Shown here: piece after piece, positions 42,934-52,471 of the stretch
Numbering within the stretch: position 1 is the first letter of the stretch
Layout of the letters: each line of letters starts with the position of its first letter
Assembly: GCA_964426545.1 (NCBI GenBank)
Contig: CAYRQP010000006.1
Coordinates: 1 to 64,000, forward strand
Reading direction: 5' to 3'
Origin: CAYRQP01 sp964426545
Lineage (GTDB): Bacteria > Fermentibacterota > Fermentibacteria > Fermentibacterales > JCC-6
DNA length: 64,000 bases
Translations under genes and position numbers: made by a program
Notes under the pieces: model-generated
What the model was told of the DNA's origin: nothing
What the model saw: only the letters and a program-made list of their open reading frames with translations
Database searches by the model: none

Positions 42934-45363
42934 CTACTCTACCCGGAGCATTTTTTGAGTTACGGTGTGTCCTGAGGTATGAAGCCTGCAGAAGTAAACG
43001 CCTGCACCGAGTGCGGTGCCGGAGTTATCACGTCCGTCCCAGATTAGTGTGTGTTCGGCAGCCTGCATTTCAGTGTCCGTAAGTGTTCTTACAGATCTGC
43101 CGCTCATGTCATAAATAGTAACTGTTACATGCCCCGTTGTCGGCAGTGAGAAGTTTATTGCGGCTTCTGCACTGAACGGGTTGGGGAATGTACCGCCAAA
43201 ACGGAAGACCGCAGGAATTTCCGGAGAGGAAACACCCGGTCCTTCGCCGAGGACATAGATACCGCCCTCGCTAACGGAAGCATACATTCTGTCTCCCTGA
43301 TAGTAACTGTCTAGTTTTATCCACTCCATACCGCTCCAGCGGTAAACAGATGCTACTGAGTTTTCCGCGGGGAAGGAAATCAATCCGTCCACGGCAGGAC
43401 AACTCACAGGACCGGCAAGAACTCCGGTCAACTGTCCTTCAACACCTTCGAGTGTGGTTTGTGAACTCACAGCAAGCCCAAGAAGATTGGTTTCTATGAG
43501 AGATACCATCGACCCCGGAGCAACTGAACCTTCGGGAATATCCAGGCGGATATCCTTCACTTCAAGCTCAATGCCGCCTGTCGTTGCAAAACCAACAGCT
43601 GCATCTATCGAGTTATAGGACTCGAAGCCTGTGCTGTCATATCCGGCGACCTTAAGGGTCCATGTTCCGGCTGCCCAGGCTGAGAAGTTGCAGCTCCAGA
43701 GTGTTCCATAGAATCCGGACATATCTACAAGACCAACACTATCACCGATTGTGGGAGTGAATACTGGTCCGTACCAGTCGAAACCTTCAGGAACTGTGTC
43801 GATGAGAGTCGAATAGAGTGTGATGTACTGCTCATTAACCACATTCTGGTAGGCTGCAATCAGAACTTCAGGTCTCGTAGTGTCCTGTGAAAGGATATAT
43901 CTGAGATCTGCCTGCCCGCCTGGATTGTTATTGGTTACAATCAGGTAGGATTTATCATCGATGAGGGTAACATTTCCGTTATACAGGTCATCCAGTTCGA
44001 GCGCTGTGACGGAGCCTATTGCTGAATCACCAACTGTCGTAACGAGATATCCTTCCCATTTACCATCGATGAATGCACCGGAACCGCCTGCATCGGCGAA
44101 CATTCCGTTGAAGTACACCGTTGATGTGGAATCGTAATCACCTGTGAACTGGCAATATTGACTTGCCCAGATGGGTCCGAGAAGTCCGCCGCCAGTTTCA
44201 CTGGGAATCCACAGATCCATTGGGTAAGAACTGAACTTACCCTTGAATGCTGCGTTGTTTCCTATGTGCATGAACTCATAACTGCCTTCGAGGAAGTCAT
44301 AAGTGTAGATTCCGCCGCTCATGTCGTCCCCGTAAGCACTCACGAGGTTACATACGAGCCAATCCTTATAGATTGGGACTACATTCGTCTGAATTGTTTC
44401 ATCATCCGGTGTAGTGGAATCCATTGCATTACCAATGTTGATCATCGAAGTGGTGTCTGACTGACAGATGTCTTCGATAATGGAAATATCGAAGCGCTGT
44501 ATCAGGTACTGGAACCAGAGATGTTCCTGTCCCTTGGCATAGCAGAAGTCCATCTTCTGTCCGCCGCCCTGCCAGTTCGTGAGTTCTATACCGGGATTCT
44601 TGGCGAAGTCCTTGATTGCATACTCAAGGCCAAGGTTGCCCGGAACCGTCTTGGTGAGACCATAGCAGAGGTATTCTGCGATAGTACCCAAACCCCTGAC
44701 TACCCACAGATCTTCTGTCGGTCTTACCGCTGTTCTGTCGAGCATGGCAAGTCCGGCGGGAACACCAAACATCCTGAGCTGCGCAGCAATGTCAAGCGCT
44801 GCCTCGCTGGATGAATATGTGTGTATGTTGATATAAACAATGTCGTGGTTGTTGAATACGGTAGATGTATCACCATTGACATCTTCGGGGTCTACATACG
44901 CGACGGAGTTTCTATCCTTGGGGTCCTGGTTATATGCATCGGCTATGGTAGCCAATACCATCCAGACCTTCGGGTCTCCATCTGTATCAGGGATTGCTCC
45001 GAAGATATCTGTCACTGTACCGTATACATCGACATCATTTCCTTCGAAATCTCCCGTAAGCACATCAAGTTCTGTCTGACCGATCAGATTCTCCCAGACT
45101 AAACTGTCCAGAGAACCCGGACCCGATCCTTTGACTGAACATGTATCCTGTACCAGCCAGTATGCATGTTCGGTAACGGCACGGCAGGTAAACTGATGTT
45201 CTTCTATTGCAGACGGGAACTCTGACAGATCCGGCACCTTCAGAATTACCGTGTCTCCAACTTCAAAATCAGCGTGTGCCACACCAACACCTAGTGCCGG
45301 TAACAGGAACGCCGCGAGAAGGGCAAGTAAGCCTACCCCGCGCGGTCCCGTAGCGTATTTCAT
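42934..45363 (-). CDS. secreted protein with degenerate M30-like peptidase region and FlgD/type-A-sorting-like C-terminus
   Basis: An 809-residue secreted protein with a signal peptide (LLALLAAFLLPALGVGVAHA). A region near residues 155-245 resembles the hyicolysin (M30) metallopeptidase layout, with DIVYINIHTYSSSEAALDIA and DLWVVRGLGTIAEYLCYG where active relatives have an HExxH helix and a W.NEGLSE-like element. Here the HExxH is absent, so it may be an inactive pseudo-enzyme (inference). After a beta-rich middle, the last ~85 residues read GTFPNPFSAEAAINFSLP, VTVTIYDMSGRSVRTL, TLIWDGRDNSGTALGAGVYF and end KMLRVE. This is the FlgD-Ig/type-A-sorting-like tail of FCB secreted proteins. AGGAGGTT precedes the ATG. 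It is likely surface-exposed. Confidence 0.75.
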   Translation of the reverse strand: MKYATGPRGVGLLALLAAFLLPALGVGVAHADFEVGDTVILKVPDLSEFPSAIEEHQFTCRAVTEHAYWLVQDTCSVKGSGPGSLDSLVWENLIGQTELDVLTGDFEGNDVDVYGTVTDIFGAIPDTDGDPKVWMVLATIADAYNQDPKDRNSVAYVDPEDVNGDTSTVFNNHDIVYINIHTYSSSEAALDIAAQLRMFGVPAGLAMLDRTAVRPTEDLWVVRGLGTIAEYLCYGLTKTVPGNLGLEYAIKDFAKNPGIELTNWQGGGQKMDFCYAKGQEHLWFQYLIQRFDISIIEDICQSDTTSMINIGNAMDSTTPDDETIQTNVVPIYKDWLVCNLVSAYGDDMSGGIYTYDFLEGSYEFMHIGNNAAFKGKFSSYPMDLWIPSETGGGLLGPIWASQYCQFTGDYDSTSTVYFNGMFADAGGSGAFIDGKWEGYLVTTVGDSAIGSVTALELDDLYNGNVTLIDDKSYLIVTNNNPGGQADLRYILSQDTTRPEVLIAAYQNVVNEQYITLYSTLIDTVPEGFDWYGPVFTPTIGDSVGLVDMSGFYGTLWSCNFSAWAAGTWTLKVAGYDSTGFESYNSIDAAVGFATTGGIELEVKDIRLDIPEGSVAPGSMVSLIETNLLGLAVSSQTTLEGVEGQLTGVLAGPVSCPAVDGLISFPAENSVASVYRWSGMEWIKLDSYYQGDRMYASVSEGGIYVLGEGPGVSSPEIPAVFRFGGTFPNPFSAEAAINFSLPTTGHVTVTIYDMSGRSVRTLTDTEMQAAEHTLIWDGRDNSGTALGAGVYFCRLHTSGHTVTQKMLRVE

Positions 45364-45456
45364 ACTGAACCTCCTAATTCAGAGCGGTCTTTATCCGCAC
45401 TCATTATTTTGTCCTTGTTCTTATCTGTTGTATTGGACATTCTTTCAATTAGCCTT

Positions 45457-46800
45457 TCATTCATTCAACTGTCCTCCTGTGCTGCCGCCACCCATATTCA
45501 CAGGTGAAAGCAGCTGAGTCCAGTTCTGATAACTGACTTCTCCCTCAACTGTGGAATAGATCTGCTCAAATTCACCGGTACCCATCATATCGGCAAAAAC
45601 AAAAGTATTGTTTCCACCTACGAAATAGTACCAGGTCTCATGAGGAATCTCATCCACGCGAAAGGAGACTGTATCAATATCTTCGGGGGGACCATAAATG
45701 ATATGAACCCTACCCCGGTCGGTTTCCCAGCTTTCTCTAAAGCTGTTGGAATATTTCGCACTCTCTTCGCAACGCAACTCAAATTCTGTCAACTCCACTA
45801 ATCTATCCTGCCAGTATGCCTGATAGAATTCACTCTTTCCCACGTCATCGAGACGGTCGAAGAGAGCAAGTTCAGAATTTAAAAGTATCAATCTAAACTC
45901 ATCGGAATATTCCGAGCCTGCCGTATTCCGGCCATCCGCTTCGTCTGAATAATTCTCCGGCATCGGTGCAGCTGCAGATATCATCAGTGGTTTTTCTGCT
46001 ATCAGAGTATCTCCTCCTGCGATGACTTCGAATTTCAGAACATGAATTCCCTGGTTCGCTGCAACAGCGAGACTCAGGCTGTCGATGACAACCATTGCTT
46101 CTGTTCCTGCAGGAATATCCAGTGAAGTTCGCGGTCGGGCAAAAATAACATCTCCGCCTGCTGTCTCGAGTCTGCTCTGCGTCTGAATATGAGTAATCTC
46201 ATCACCGGGATATACTTCGAGATAGAAATACAGCCGGTCATCAGCCGGGAGCAGGAAACTGCTGTTTGCAGCGGGGAAAATCAGGTATGCACCTTTCCTG
46301 AGGGGATTGGTGCTGCCTTCAGGTGACAGCATTACTGTTCTGACAAGTTCAATCTGGCTTATGAAATCGATTTCCTGCGGATTGACCGCAAGATGTCTTG
46401 TTACGATTCCCTGTCTTCCGTTGCCCATGTCAATTACAGTAACTGTGAGTTCGTATTCTCCGGGTACTGCGGGCAGAACCGTCTGGTTCACCACTGACCG
46501 CCCCTCCTGCCACTGAACCTCGGACACCCACTGATCGACAGCGGTTGTGTCCCCTTCAGTTGTGCAGAGAACGATGGTTGTGCTGAAACAGGCAACACTG
46601 TCCTGATTACTTGAAATCTGACCAATGCCGATAGCCTGATAGATTTCCAAGCCATAAGTACCCGCATAATCGAAGAGAGCCGTGTCTATTCCGAATCTGA
46701 TGTCACCGGTGCTTATCGAGCCGAGACCGGATGCAGATGCGACAGTGACTATAAAGAGCATTAGAAGTTCATTTCTGATTTTAACGTCTTTCCCAAACAC
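45457..46800 (-). CDS. GWxTD-domain protein (long form)
   Basis: A 447-residue secreted protein with the C-terminal GWxTD domain of the FCB/Acidobacteria kind (FQAYWQDRL-type region, here KSEFYQAYWQDRLVEL; then SWETDRGRVHIIYGPPEDID with the family's WxTDxG/R-like core; and PHETWYYFVGGNNTFVFADM). Family function is unknown. The start is GTG at 46800, with AGGAGG 6 nt upstream; the codons after it give a good signal peptide (LLMLFIVTVASASG). It overlaps the preceding GWxTD gene by 20 nt, so the two are translationally coupled and probably partners. It lies between a PorV-like gene group and the large secreted protein. Confidence 0.8.
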   Translation of the reverse strand: MFGKDVKIRNELLMLFIVTVASASGLGSISTGDIRFGIDTALFDYAGTYGLEIYQAIGIGQISSNQDSVACFSTTIVLCTTEGDTTAVDQWVSEVQWQEGRSVVNQTVLPAVPGEYELTVTVIDMGNGRQGIVTRHLAVNPQEIDFISQIELVRTVMLSPEGSTNPLRKGAYLIFPAANSSFLLPADDRLYFYLEVYPGDEITHIQTQSRLETAGGDVIFARPRTSLDIPAGTEAMVVIDSLSLAVAANQGIHVLKFEVIAGGDTLIAEKPLMISAAAPMPENYSDEADGRNTAGSEYSDEFRLILLNSELALFDRLDDVGKSEFYQAYWQDRLVELTEFELRCEESAKYSNSFRESWETDRGRVHIIYGPPEDIDTVSFRVDEIPHETWYYFVGGNNTFVFADMMGTGEFEQIYSTVEGEVSYQNWTQLLSPVNMGGGSTGGQLNE

Positions 46801-47923
46801 TGTACACCTCCTCCCAGTCCGCCGAGAGTTCATAGTGACCGTAGCCGTCTCTATCGATGAAAAGAATTTCAAGAGGAGGGGTGAAATAAATCCATACTAT
46901 TGTGGGCATGGTTGATATCTCCACAGGCCTGTCTTCGATAATGTCTGCTTTACCGAGAAGAACATACGCTCTTCCCTGATCAGTAATTATCCCCATCGTA
47001 TTCTGAATGGAGAAATGTTCATCGACATAATCGAGTCTTGCTGTGTATTCTTCCAGATATTCGTTATTCACCGTTCCGGGAACATAGTCCCGCTTCAGCC
47101 AGAATTCCGACATGACAAGTGCTCTCGAACCTACTCCTTCTGCTTCGGAAAGAGCGTTCAGTTCCGCATTTGTCGCAATCGGTCTAATGAGTCTTTCTGT
47201 GATTTCAGGGTTTTCTCCCCATACATCCCAGTATTGAAGCAGTTCGATGTCTCCCTTCGATGTGGCTACGACACTTTTACCCCCAACAGCGGCGGTAAGC
47301 AGTTCATACTCTCCAGGTTCGAATCCGTCTACATCCACAGATACATAATACCTGAGTATGTTTCCGGAACTCGAATCCGGTTCCTCCAACTCCATCCATC
47401 CCTCTCCGTATGTGTTGCCGTTTTCATCTTTTATGACCCACCCGACAGCAATACTGTCAGTAAAGGCAATGTCGGATGTAACATTGATATCCCATAGAAC
47501 CGGAAATGCACCTTCCGCCCTGAAATATCTGCCCTGCGGCAACTGAAGAGAACCTGAAGCGACCCCGGTGGTTCCTGCAACCGGGATGACAATACTGCCT
47601 TCCCACATTGCAACACTGCCGGATTCGAGATCTCTGATGAATACAGAGACATCATGTTCTCCGGATGTAATGGATGAAATCGAAAGATGTTCTATGAACG
47701 GTAACTGCTCTTTATCAGCACAGCCACTCGTCCGGACAGACATTTCCTCATCGATGTAGACTATGGTTTCCCATGAACCGAGATTCTCCGCAAGGAGAAG
47801 GTGGTCTTCTTCGATGGTGATATCCAGGTTAACGGTACCTGTGCCCTGCGATTCCACAGGAGTTGCAGTACAGTTGACCTGAAGTCCAACAAGTGCTGTC
47901 TGAAGCAGTACCGGAAGCGTCAT
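46781..47923 (-). CDS. GWxTD-domain protein (short, divergent form)
   Basis: A 380-residue protein with the same C-terminal fold as its neighbour: LMSEFWLKRDYVP-type region (VMSEFWLKRDYVPGTVNNEY), HFSIQNTMGIITDQGRAYVL with the WxTDxGR-like core as MGIITDQGRAYVLLGKADII, and MPTIVWIYFTPPLEILFIDR. The N-terminal ~110 residues hold a beta-rich domain after a weak signal-like segment (LPVLLQTALVGLQV). AAAGGA precedes the ATG. With the 447-residue copy it forms a tandem, diverged pair. Function unknown. Confidence 0.75.
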   Translation of the reverse strand: MTLPVLLQTALVGLQVNCTATPVESQGTGTVNLDITIEEDHLLLAENLGSWETIVYIDEEMSVRTSGCADKEQLPFIEHLSISSITSGEHDVSVFIRDLESGSVAMWEGSIVIPVAGTTGVASGSLQLPQGRYFRAEGAFPVLWDINVTSDIAFTDSIAVGWVIKDENGNTYGEGWMELEEPDSSSGNILRYYVSVDVDGFEPGEYELLTAAVGGKSVVATSKGDIELLQYWDVWGENPEITERLIRPIATNAELNALSEAEGVGSRALVMSEFWLKRDYVPGTVNNEYLEEYTARLDYVDEHFSIQNTMGIITDQGRAYVLLGKADIIEDRPVEISTMPTIVWIYFTPPLEILFIDRDGYGHYELSADWEEVYSVWERR

Positions 47924-47972
47924 CTATTCCTTTCGACCGGGGCGAATATCCGCCCAGTTATTAAACAGTCAG

Positions 47973-48962
47973 TTAGAACGCAAATCCCAGACTGGCTCTA
48001 TGCACCATACCCAGTCTGTTCCAGTCCGCGTAGGCGTAATCGAGAGTGATGGTGTTATCTCCGAACGGAATTCGGAATCCCGCACCGGTAGTAAGACCCT
48101 CTTCATCAGTATTAACGCGGTAACCGCCGCGGATGGCAACTATTCCGTTATACCAGTATTCCGCGCCGATGTTCAGCTGTTCTAAGTTATCATTCGGGTG
48201 AACCCCATCGACTTCCACTGTCAGGAAGTGAGGTCCATCATCAAGCACATCCATAGCAAGACCCAGTTTGAATACCATGGGCATTGAATAGGATTCGTAT
48301 GTTTCAAGGGAATCATTTCCGCTGTTCCATGTAGTGTATTCACCATCGGGCGTGAGTTCTCCACCGAAATGCTGAATGGTCATACCGATGCGAAGAGTTT
48401 TGAACCCTGTGTTGTACAGTGTACCTATGTCGACAGCCCATCCCTGAGCCGAGATATCGTCCCACTGTTCACGAACATACTTAGCAGTAATTCCTGTACT
48501 GAACCTATCCGTAAGCATACGGGAGAAAGTAACACCTGCAACCATATCGGTGCAGGCGAAAGTTTCTCCGGTTCCGTCAGGATTTTCAACAGTGGTTACA
48601 TCCATATCACCTGACGAGAGCATTGCATACTGCACCGCGAAAGTTCCCAGTCCGGGAAATTCGCGGGTAACAACAGCTCCGCCATAGACGATGTCCGCAA
48701 ACCACTGAGTACCCGTGAACTGAACCTGTGTCCCGTGAACTCTCACAAGAGATCCCGGATTCCAGAACACAGCACTTGGGTCATCAGCACTTGCAACAAC
48801 CGCTCCGCCCATCGCTATTCCGCGTGTTCCAAATCCCAGTTTAAGGAATTGGGCACCGGAAGTACCGACTTTGGCGAAGCCTTCTGCTTCAACATTTGCA
48901 GGAAACAGCAGGAAGAGTGCGACCGCTGCTGTCAATATTATTCCTGTTAACTTCATGGTCAC
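47973..48962 (-). CDS. PorV/PorQ-family outer-membrane protein
   Basis: A 329-residue outer-membrane beta-barrel protein with a signal peptide (LTAAVALFLLFPANVEA). It opens the mature part with the family hallmark GTSGAQFLKLGFGTRGIAMG and SADDPSAVFWNPGSLV, and ends with a C-terminal Phe strand (HRASLGFAF). PorV/LptO is the type IX secretion outer-membrane shuttle and acceptor for A-type sorting tails; relatives occur across the FCB superphylum without a complete T9SS. AGGAGTGACC precedes the ATG. It is 6 bp after the FnIII secreted protein, itself tailed with a sorting-like end, so the pair fits cargo and acceptor. Confidence 0.85.
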   Translation of the reverse strand: MTMKLTGIILTAAVALFLLFPANVEAEGFAKVGTSGAQFLKLGFGTRGIAMGGAVVASADDPSAVFWNPGSLVRVHGTQVQFTGTQWFADIVYGGAVVTREFPGLGTFAVQYAMLSSGDMDVTTVENPDGTGETFACTDMVAGVTFSRMLTDRFSTGITAKYVREQWDDISAQGWAVDIGTLYNTGFKTLRIGMTIQHFGGELTPDGEYTTWNSGNDSLETYESYSMPMVFKLGLAMDVLDDGPHFLTVEVDGVHPNDNLEQLNIGAEYWYNGIVAIRGGYRVNTDEEGLTTGAGFRIPFGDNTITLDYAYADWNRLGMVHRASLGFAF

Positions 48963-48968
48963 TCCTTC

Positions 48969-51218
48969 CTATTTGATTATGGCAAATTTGCCGATTATAT
49001 AGTCTTCTTCTGTCTCTACTCTGTAGATGTAAAGACCAGTGACTACTTCCTGATCATTTCTGCTTACAAGATCCCAGAACTCTGTGCCTTCATCGCCACT
49101 CCAGCTGCGGTGTTCAAGCGTTACCACATGATCACCTGCAAGTGTGAAGATATGGATGTTGCACATAGGTGGAAGGTTCGTGAAGGCTATCTTATCGAAG
49201 TAGGTCTGCTCCCACGCCGCCGAACCGTTGTAGGGGTTGGGAACCACTTTGACATTTTCCATCCAGGCTGAGTTCGGACCCATGACCGGCGTAACTGCAA
49301 GCGGTGTTCCCTCAAGGGTCTGCTTGTAGTTCGATTTCGTGCTTTCGACACCTGTTTCGGCATCGTATGCACATACTACATAATAATAGGGAAAACCGTT
49401 TACGACGGTATCGTCACTATATGAGTATGTACCGGCAGGCAGGTCAGCAAGTTCTGTCCAGCCTGATGTTTCAAACATCGCTCTGTAAACCTTATATCCG
49501 CCGAACGGTTCATAAGATTCAGCATTGGATGCCCATTCCAAATTAACAACACCATCTCCTGCTTCGTAGAAAAGAATAGGAGAAGGCGGAAGTTCCGGAA
49601 CGCCCCAGCCGCCGTCACGGTAGTATGCATCGAGCATATTGTCAGCAACTTCGCGAGCTCCTTTGAGTCCCATGCCGACAAGCCAGCCGCCTACCACATG
49701 AAGACTGTCGCCGTCTGCCAACTGAACGGGACCTGCAGAAATCAGGAACCTGTAGTCGAAAACGGGATAATCAAGTGCAAGCGGGTTGTCGTGTACAAAC
49801 GGGAAGGGTCCGGGATTACCGGGGGTTCTTGCTTCGGGTGCAAATTCAGTTCCTACCAGATCCTCCATGTACTCGGGCCCGCTGTAATAACCGCTTGCAT
49901 CCGGGTTGCCCCACATGTAATCGTATTTTTCCGCATCGGTACCCGGGTCGCTTTCCCAGTTCCACCAGGAGTGGGAGATAGGAATAGGATAACCGAATAC
50001 ATCGATGGGTCTCTCTATTGTTCCATCTGCTTTCTTGATCCAGTAGTCGATAAGACGCCAGGCAATGAAACCATTGCCCGAGGGATCAAGAAGCGGCTCT
50101 CCGCTGTCATCCGTACCGGATGCAGGGCTGTCGCCGTCCCAGATGTAACTCATGTTTCTCGGAACTACATAATAGATGGTATCACCCACTGTGTGAGCCC
50201 AGTTATTGGGCGGTCCACAGTAGTTGACGCCGCTTTCAGTCTCTTCGCCGAACATCATGAGACCGGCTTCGTTGATTGTGTAGATTGAATCTCCACCGAC
50301 TTCTTTGAAAAGTATGGTGAAGTGGTCACTGACAGAATTGCCGTCAACATCGTTGTCATAGATGTCGTCTGAACCTATGTAGTTGTAGTGATAGTAGATA
50401 TTACCCGCCGAATCAGCAGGAAGCGGATTGTCGGGATTCTGCTGATAGATGTAAATGTTCTGTTTGCTGGCTTCGGTTCCATCATCGAAGATGTATTCGA
50501 AGGTTGCATCAGGGTCATTACACCAAATGGCATGACCGTCATAATACACAACATCATCGAGGTGGCAGGAAGTGACATCTCCCGAAGAGACATCGCAGTC
50601 ACCCCTCATTGCCATTACATAGGCTTCGAGAGCCTCACCCTCATTACCGTGTTCGCTTTCATGTGTGATTATGAAATCATTTGCTATGAACTGATCATAG
50701 CCGGGTGTTCCCCAGCCGTAGTTCTCTTCATACACCAGCATCCCATAGGGATTGGTGTTCTGTGCAGGGTCCCAGTCATCATATCCGTAATGGGTTTCTT
50801 CCAGAGCAATGGGTCCGGGAACTAACTTCTCGAGGGGAAATCCCTCGCTGCACCAGAGTTCCCAGTCGCCGTAGTCACTGCAACTTGCCCATTTTGCTGT
50901 GGAATCTCCATGAACTGTTACGGGACCATAGTCACATGACCAGAAGTCACCGCACCAGAGATAACTGTTAGCCTCACCACCGGGCCACTCCATGGACGGA
51001 TAATTTCCCCATGGGTCGCCGTAGAGACCTACATTTAAAAAGGCACTCCATAAATTACCAAGGTTGTGCAAAACCCATATTGCCGTAGGACGGGCATCCG
51101 TCATGTTCTCCGGCATAGGCACTTCATGCACTTCCCTGGCAAATCCGGTGCTAGTCAGCGTAAACGCTATTAGCACCGTGAGTACCAGGAACCCGCGAGT
51201 GTACCAGGAGTTCCTCAT
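48969..51218 (-). CDS. large secreted FnIII protein with type-A-sorting-like C-terminus
   Basis: A 749-residue secreted protein with a signal peptide (GFLVLTVLIAFTLTSTGFA). The first ~550 residues are rich in W, Y, G and D and belong to no domain I recognise. A fibronectin type III domain follows (residues ~560-655: GVVNLEWASNAESYEPFGGY, then FPYYYVVCAYDAETGVES). The last ~95 residues read VVPNPYNGSAAWEQTYFDKI, IHIFTLAGDHVVTLEHRS, FWDLVSRNDQEVVTGLYIYR and end GKFAIIK, a FlgD/A-type sorting-like tail of FCB genomes. I start at 51218 because GGAGG lies 11 nt upstream; a non-ATG start could add six residues. Probably exported to the surface. Confidence 0.78.
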   Translation of the reverse strand: MRNSWYTRGFLVLTVLIAFTLTSTGFAREVHEVPMPENMTDARPTAIWVLHNLGNLWSAFLNVGLYGDPWGNYPSMEWPGGEANSYLWCGDFWSCDYGPVTVHGDSTAKWASCSDYGDWELWCSEGFPLEKLVPGPIALEETHYGYDDWDPAQNTNPYGMLVYEENYGWGTPGYDQFIANDFIITHESEHGNEGEALEAYVMAMRGDCDVSSGDVTSCHLDDVVYYDGHAIWCNDPDATFEYIFDDGTEASKQNIYIYQQNPDNPLPADSAGNIYYHYNYIGSDDIYDNDVDGNSVSDHFTILFKEVGGDSIYTINEAGLMMFGEETESGVNYCGPPNNWAHTVGDTIYYVVPRNMSYIWDGDSPASGTDDSGEPLLDPSGNGFIAWRLIDYWIKKADGTIERPIDVFGYPIPISHSWWNWESDPGTDAEKYDYMWGNPDASGYYSGPEYMEDLVGTEFAPEARTPGNPGPFPFVHDNPLALDYPVFDYRFLISAGPVQLADGDSLHVVGGWLVGMGLKGAREVADNMLDAYYRDGGWGVPELPPSPILFYEAGDGVVNLEWASNAESYEPFGGYKVYRAMFETSGWTELADLPAGTYSYSDDTVVNGFPYYYVVCAYDAETGVESTKSNYKQTLEGTPLAVTPVMGPNSAWMENVKVVPNPYNGSAAWEQTYFDKIAFTNLPPMCNIHIFTLAGDHVVTLEHRSWSGDEGTEFWDLVSRNDQEVVTGLYIYRVETEEDYIIGKFAIIK

Positions 51219-51332
51219 ACTCTCATTCACCTCCAATTCTTCATCTGCGGGGTAGTATCTATCCGAATCTCGGATAAAACTGTTGTTCCCGCTATCTGTT
51301 CATTCATATTTCCATTCTTTCTCATGAGGAAA

Positions 51333-51998
51333 TCAACCCGAGAGTGTAAAGTTGTATTGAAGTGTTGTCCATACTCCGACGGCAATACCGTTATTCTGTC
51401 CGGGTGTCCATTTCGTATTCCATGCAGCCGATACTGCCGCTTCGTCAAGAGAATTGACGCCGCTGGAATTGTAAAGTTGAACATCCGACACAGTACCGTC
51501 TGCCGTAACAAATACCCAGAGAGTTACCATACCTTCTACACCGGCCTGCCTTGCCATGTCAGGATAAGTCGGTGTTGGTCTGTATGTGCAATTCGGAAAA
51601 ACTTCCACGGGCATGAACCGTGGGGGACCTGTGTCCTCCCCTGCACCCTCGGAAAGTTCGTCTCCCTGTGAAACTGTTTCGACAGTTTCGAGTCCTGTGG
51701 TATCTGCATCGAGAGATATGGTTACATCGGTTTGAATCTCCTCGACCATTTCTTCTGTTTCCTGCTCTAATTCTTCCTGTTCCTCTTCTACTTCTTCCTC
51801 CTGCTCTTCGACGGCATCATCGAAAGCAATATCTGTTTCGACTGCTTCCATCTCGGAGTCGGATGTTTTTGTAGAGAGTCGTCCAAGTTCGCTTGCAGGT
51901 ATGAACTCGAAGAACACTATCAGCAGAATCAGTCCGACAACTACCCCCCACTCGAAGTTCTGGGAAGAGTGTCTGTAATCTTCTTTACCAAACATCAT
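51333..51998 (-). CDS. tonB: TonB-family energy transducer with acidic linker
   Basis: A 221-residue TonB-like protein. One N-terminal transmembrane helix (WGVVVGLILLIVFFEFIPA) is followed by a ~100-residue linker rich in Glu (EEQEEEVEEEQEELEQETEE) instead of the Pro/Lys-rich linker of enterobacterial TonB. The C-terminal ~75 residues are a TonB_C domain (PTYPDMARQAGVEGMVTLWV, FVTADGTVSDVQLYNSSG, LDEAAVSAAWNTKWTPG). It transmits proton-motive force from ExbB/ExbD to outer-membrane receptors. Two adjacent ATGs (51998 and 51995) are possible, with AAAGGAGGG directly upstream. Fourth gene after the receptor in the block. Confidence 0.88.
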   Translation of the reverse strand: MMFGKEDYRHSSQNFEWGVVVGLILLIVFFEFIPASELGRLSTKTSDSEMEAVETDIAFDDAVEEQEEEVEEEQEELEQETEEMVEEIQTDVTISLDADTTGLETVETVSQGDELSEGAGEDTGPPRFMPVEVFPNCTYRPTPTYPDMARQAGVEGMVTLWVFVTADGTVSDVQLYNSSGVNSLDEAAVSAAWNTKWTPGQNNGIAVGVWTTLQYNFTLSG

Positions 51999-52006
51999 CC
52001 CTCCTT

Positions 52007-52471
52007 TCAGCGGTATAGTCCGAGCTCTTCAGCATTGAACTGTATGCTGTAGAGTTCTTCATATCGCATAGTTTCAAACAGTTCTACCATGGCTCCCATA
52101 GGAACCCTCGTGTCTATGTTCAGGATAACAACATCCAGCACTTTGTTCTGTTCACGCCAAAATCTGCTGCTGAGCCGCTCCAACTGCTCGGTGACCTGCG
52201 ACAAAGGTATGTCGTAGTCACCAATCCTGGCAATGAGTTCGCTGTTGTCATTTCCGGGTTCAATCTGCTTAATCCAGACAGTGACGGTGAGATACTGTTT
52301 TCCCAACTCGTTCATCACATCCGGATGCGCTTGCGGAAAACGGACACTGAGCCCGCCGTCCTCCTTGAACATCGTTGTTGCCATAAAGAACACAAGAAGC
52401 AAAAACACAATATCCGCCATAGTACCGGTGAAGATTGTACTCCCTACCTTCTTTCTTTTTCCAAACCTCAT
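52007..52471 (-). CDS. exbD: ExbD/TolR-type biopolymer transport protein
   Basis: A 154-residue ExbD with a single N-terminal helix bearing the conserved proton-conducting Asp (TGTMADIVFLLLVFFMATTM) and a periplasmic domain (VTVWIKQIEPGNDNSELIAR, DVVILNIDTRVPMGAMVEL). It overlaps the upstream ExbD-like gene by 4 nt (ATGA). Part of the ExbB-ExbD-ExbD-TonB motor beside the receptor. Two different ExbD paralogues side by side is common in FCB bacteria. Confidence 0.88.
   Translation of the reverse strand: MRFGKRKKVGSTIFTGTMADIVFLLLVFFMATTMFKEDGGLSVRFPQAHPDVMNELGKQYLTVTVWIKQIEPGNDNSELIARIGDYDIPLSQVTEQLERLSSRFWREQNKVLDVVILNIDTRVPMGAMVELFETMRYEELYSIQFNAEELGLYR

Noticed and set aside
48969..51218. 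A second complete type IX secretion system in the envelope block
   Set aside because: Only PorV-like and sorting-like tails are present; no PorK/L/M/N or SprA-like gene can be recognised, so I do not call a T9SS.
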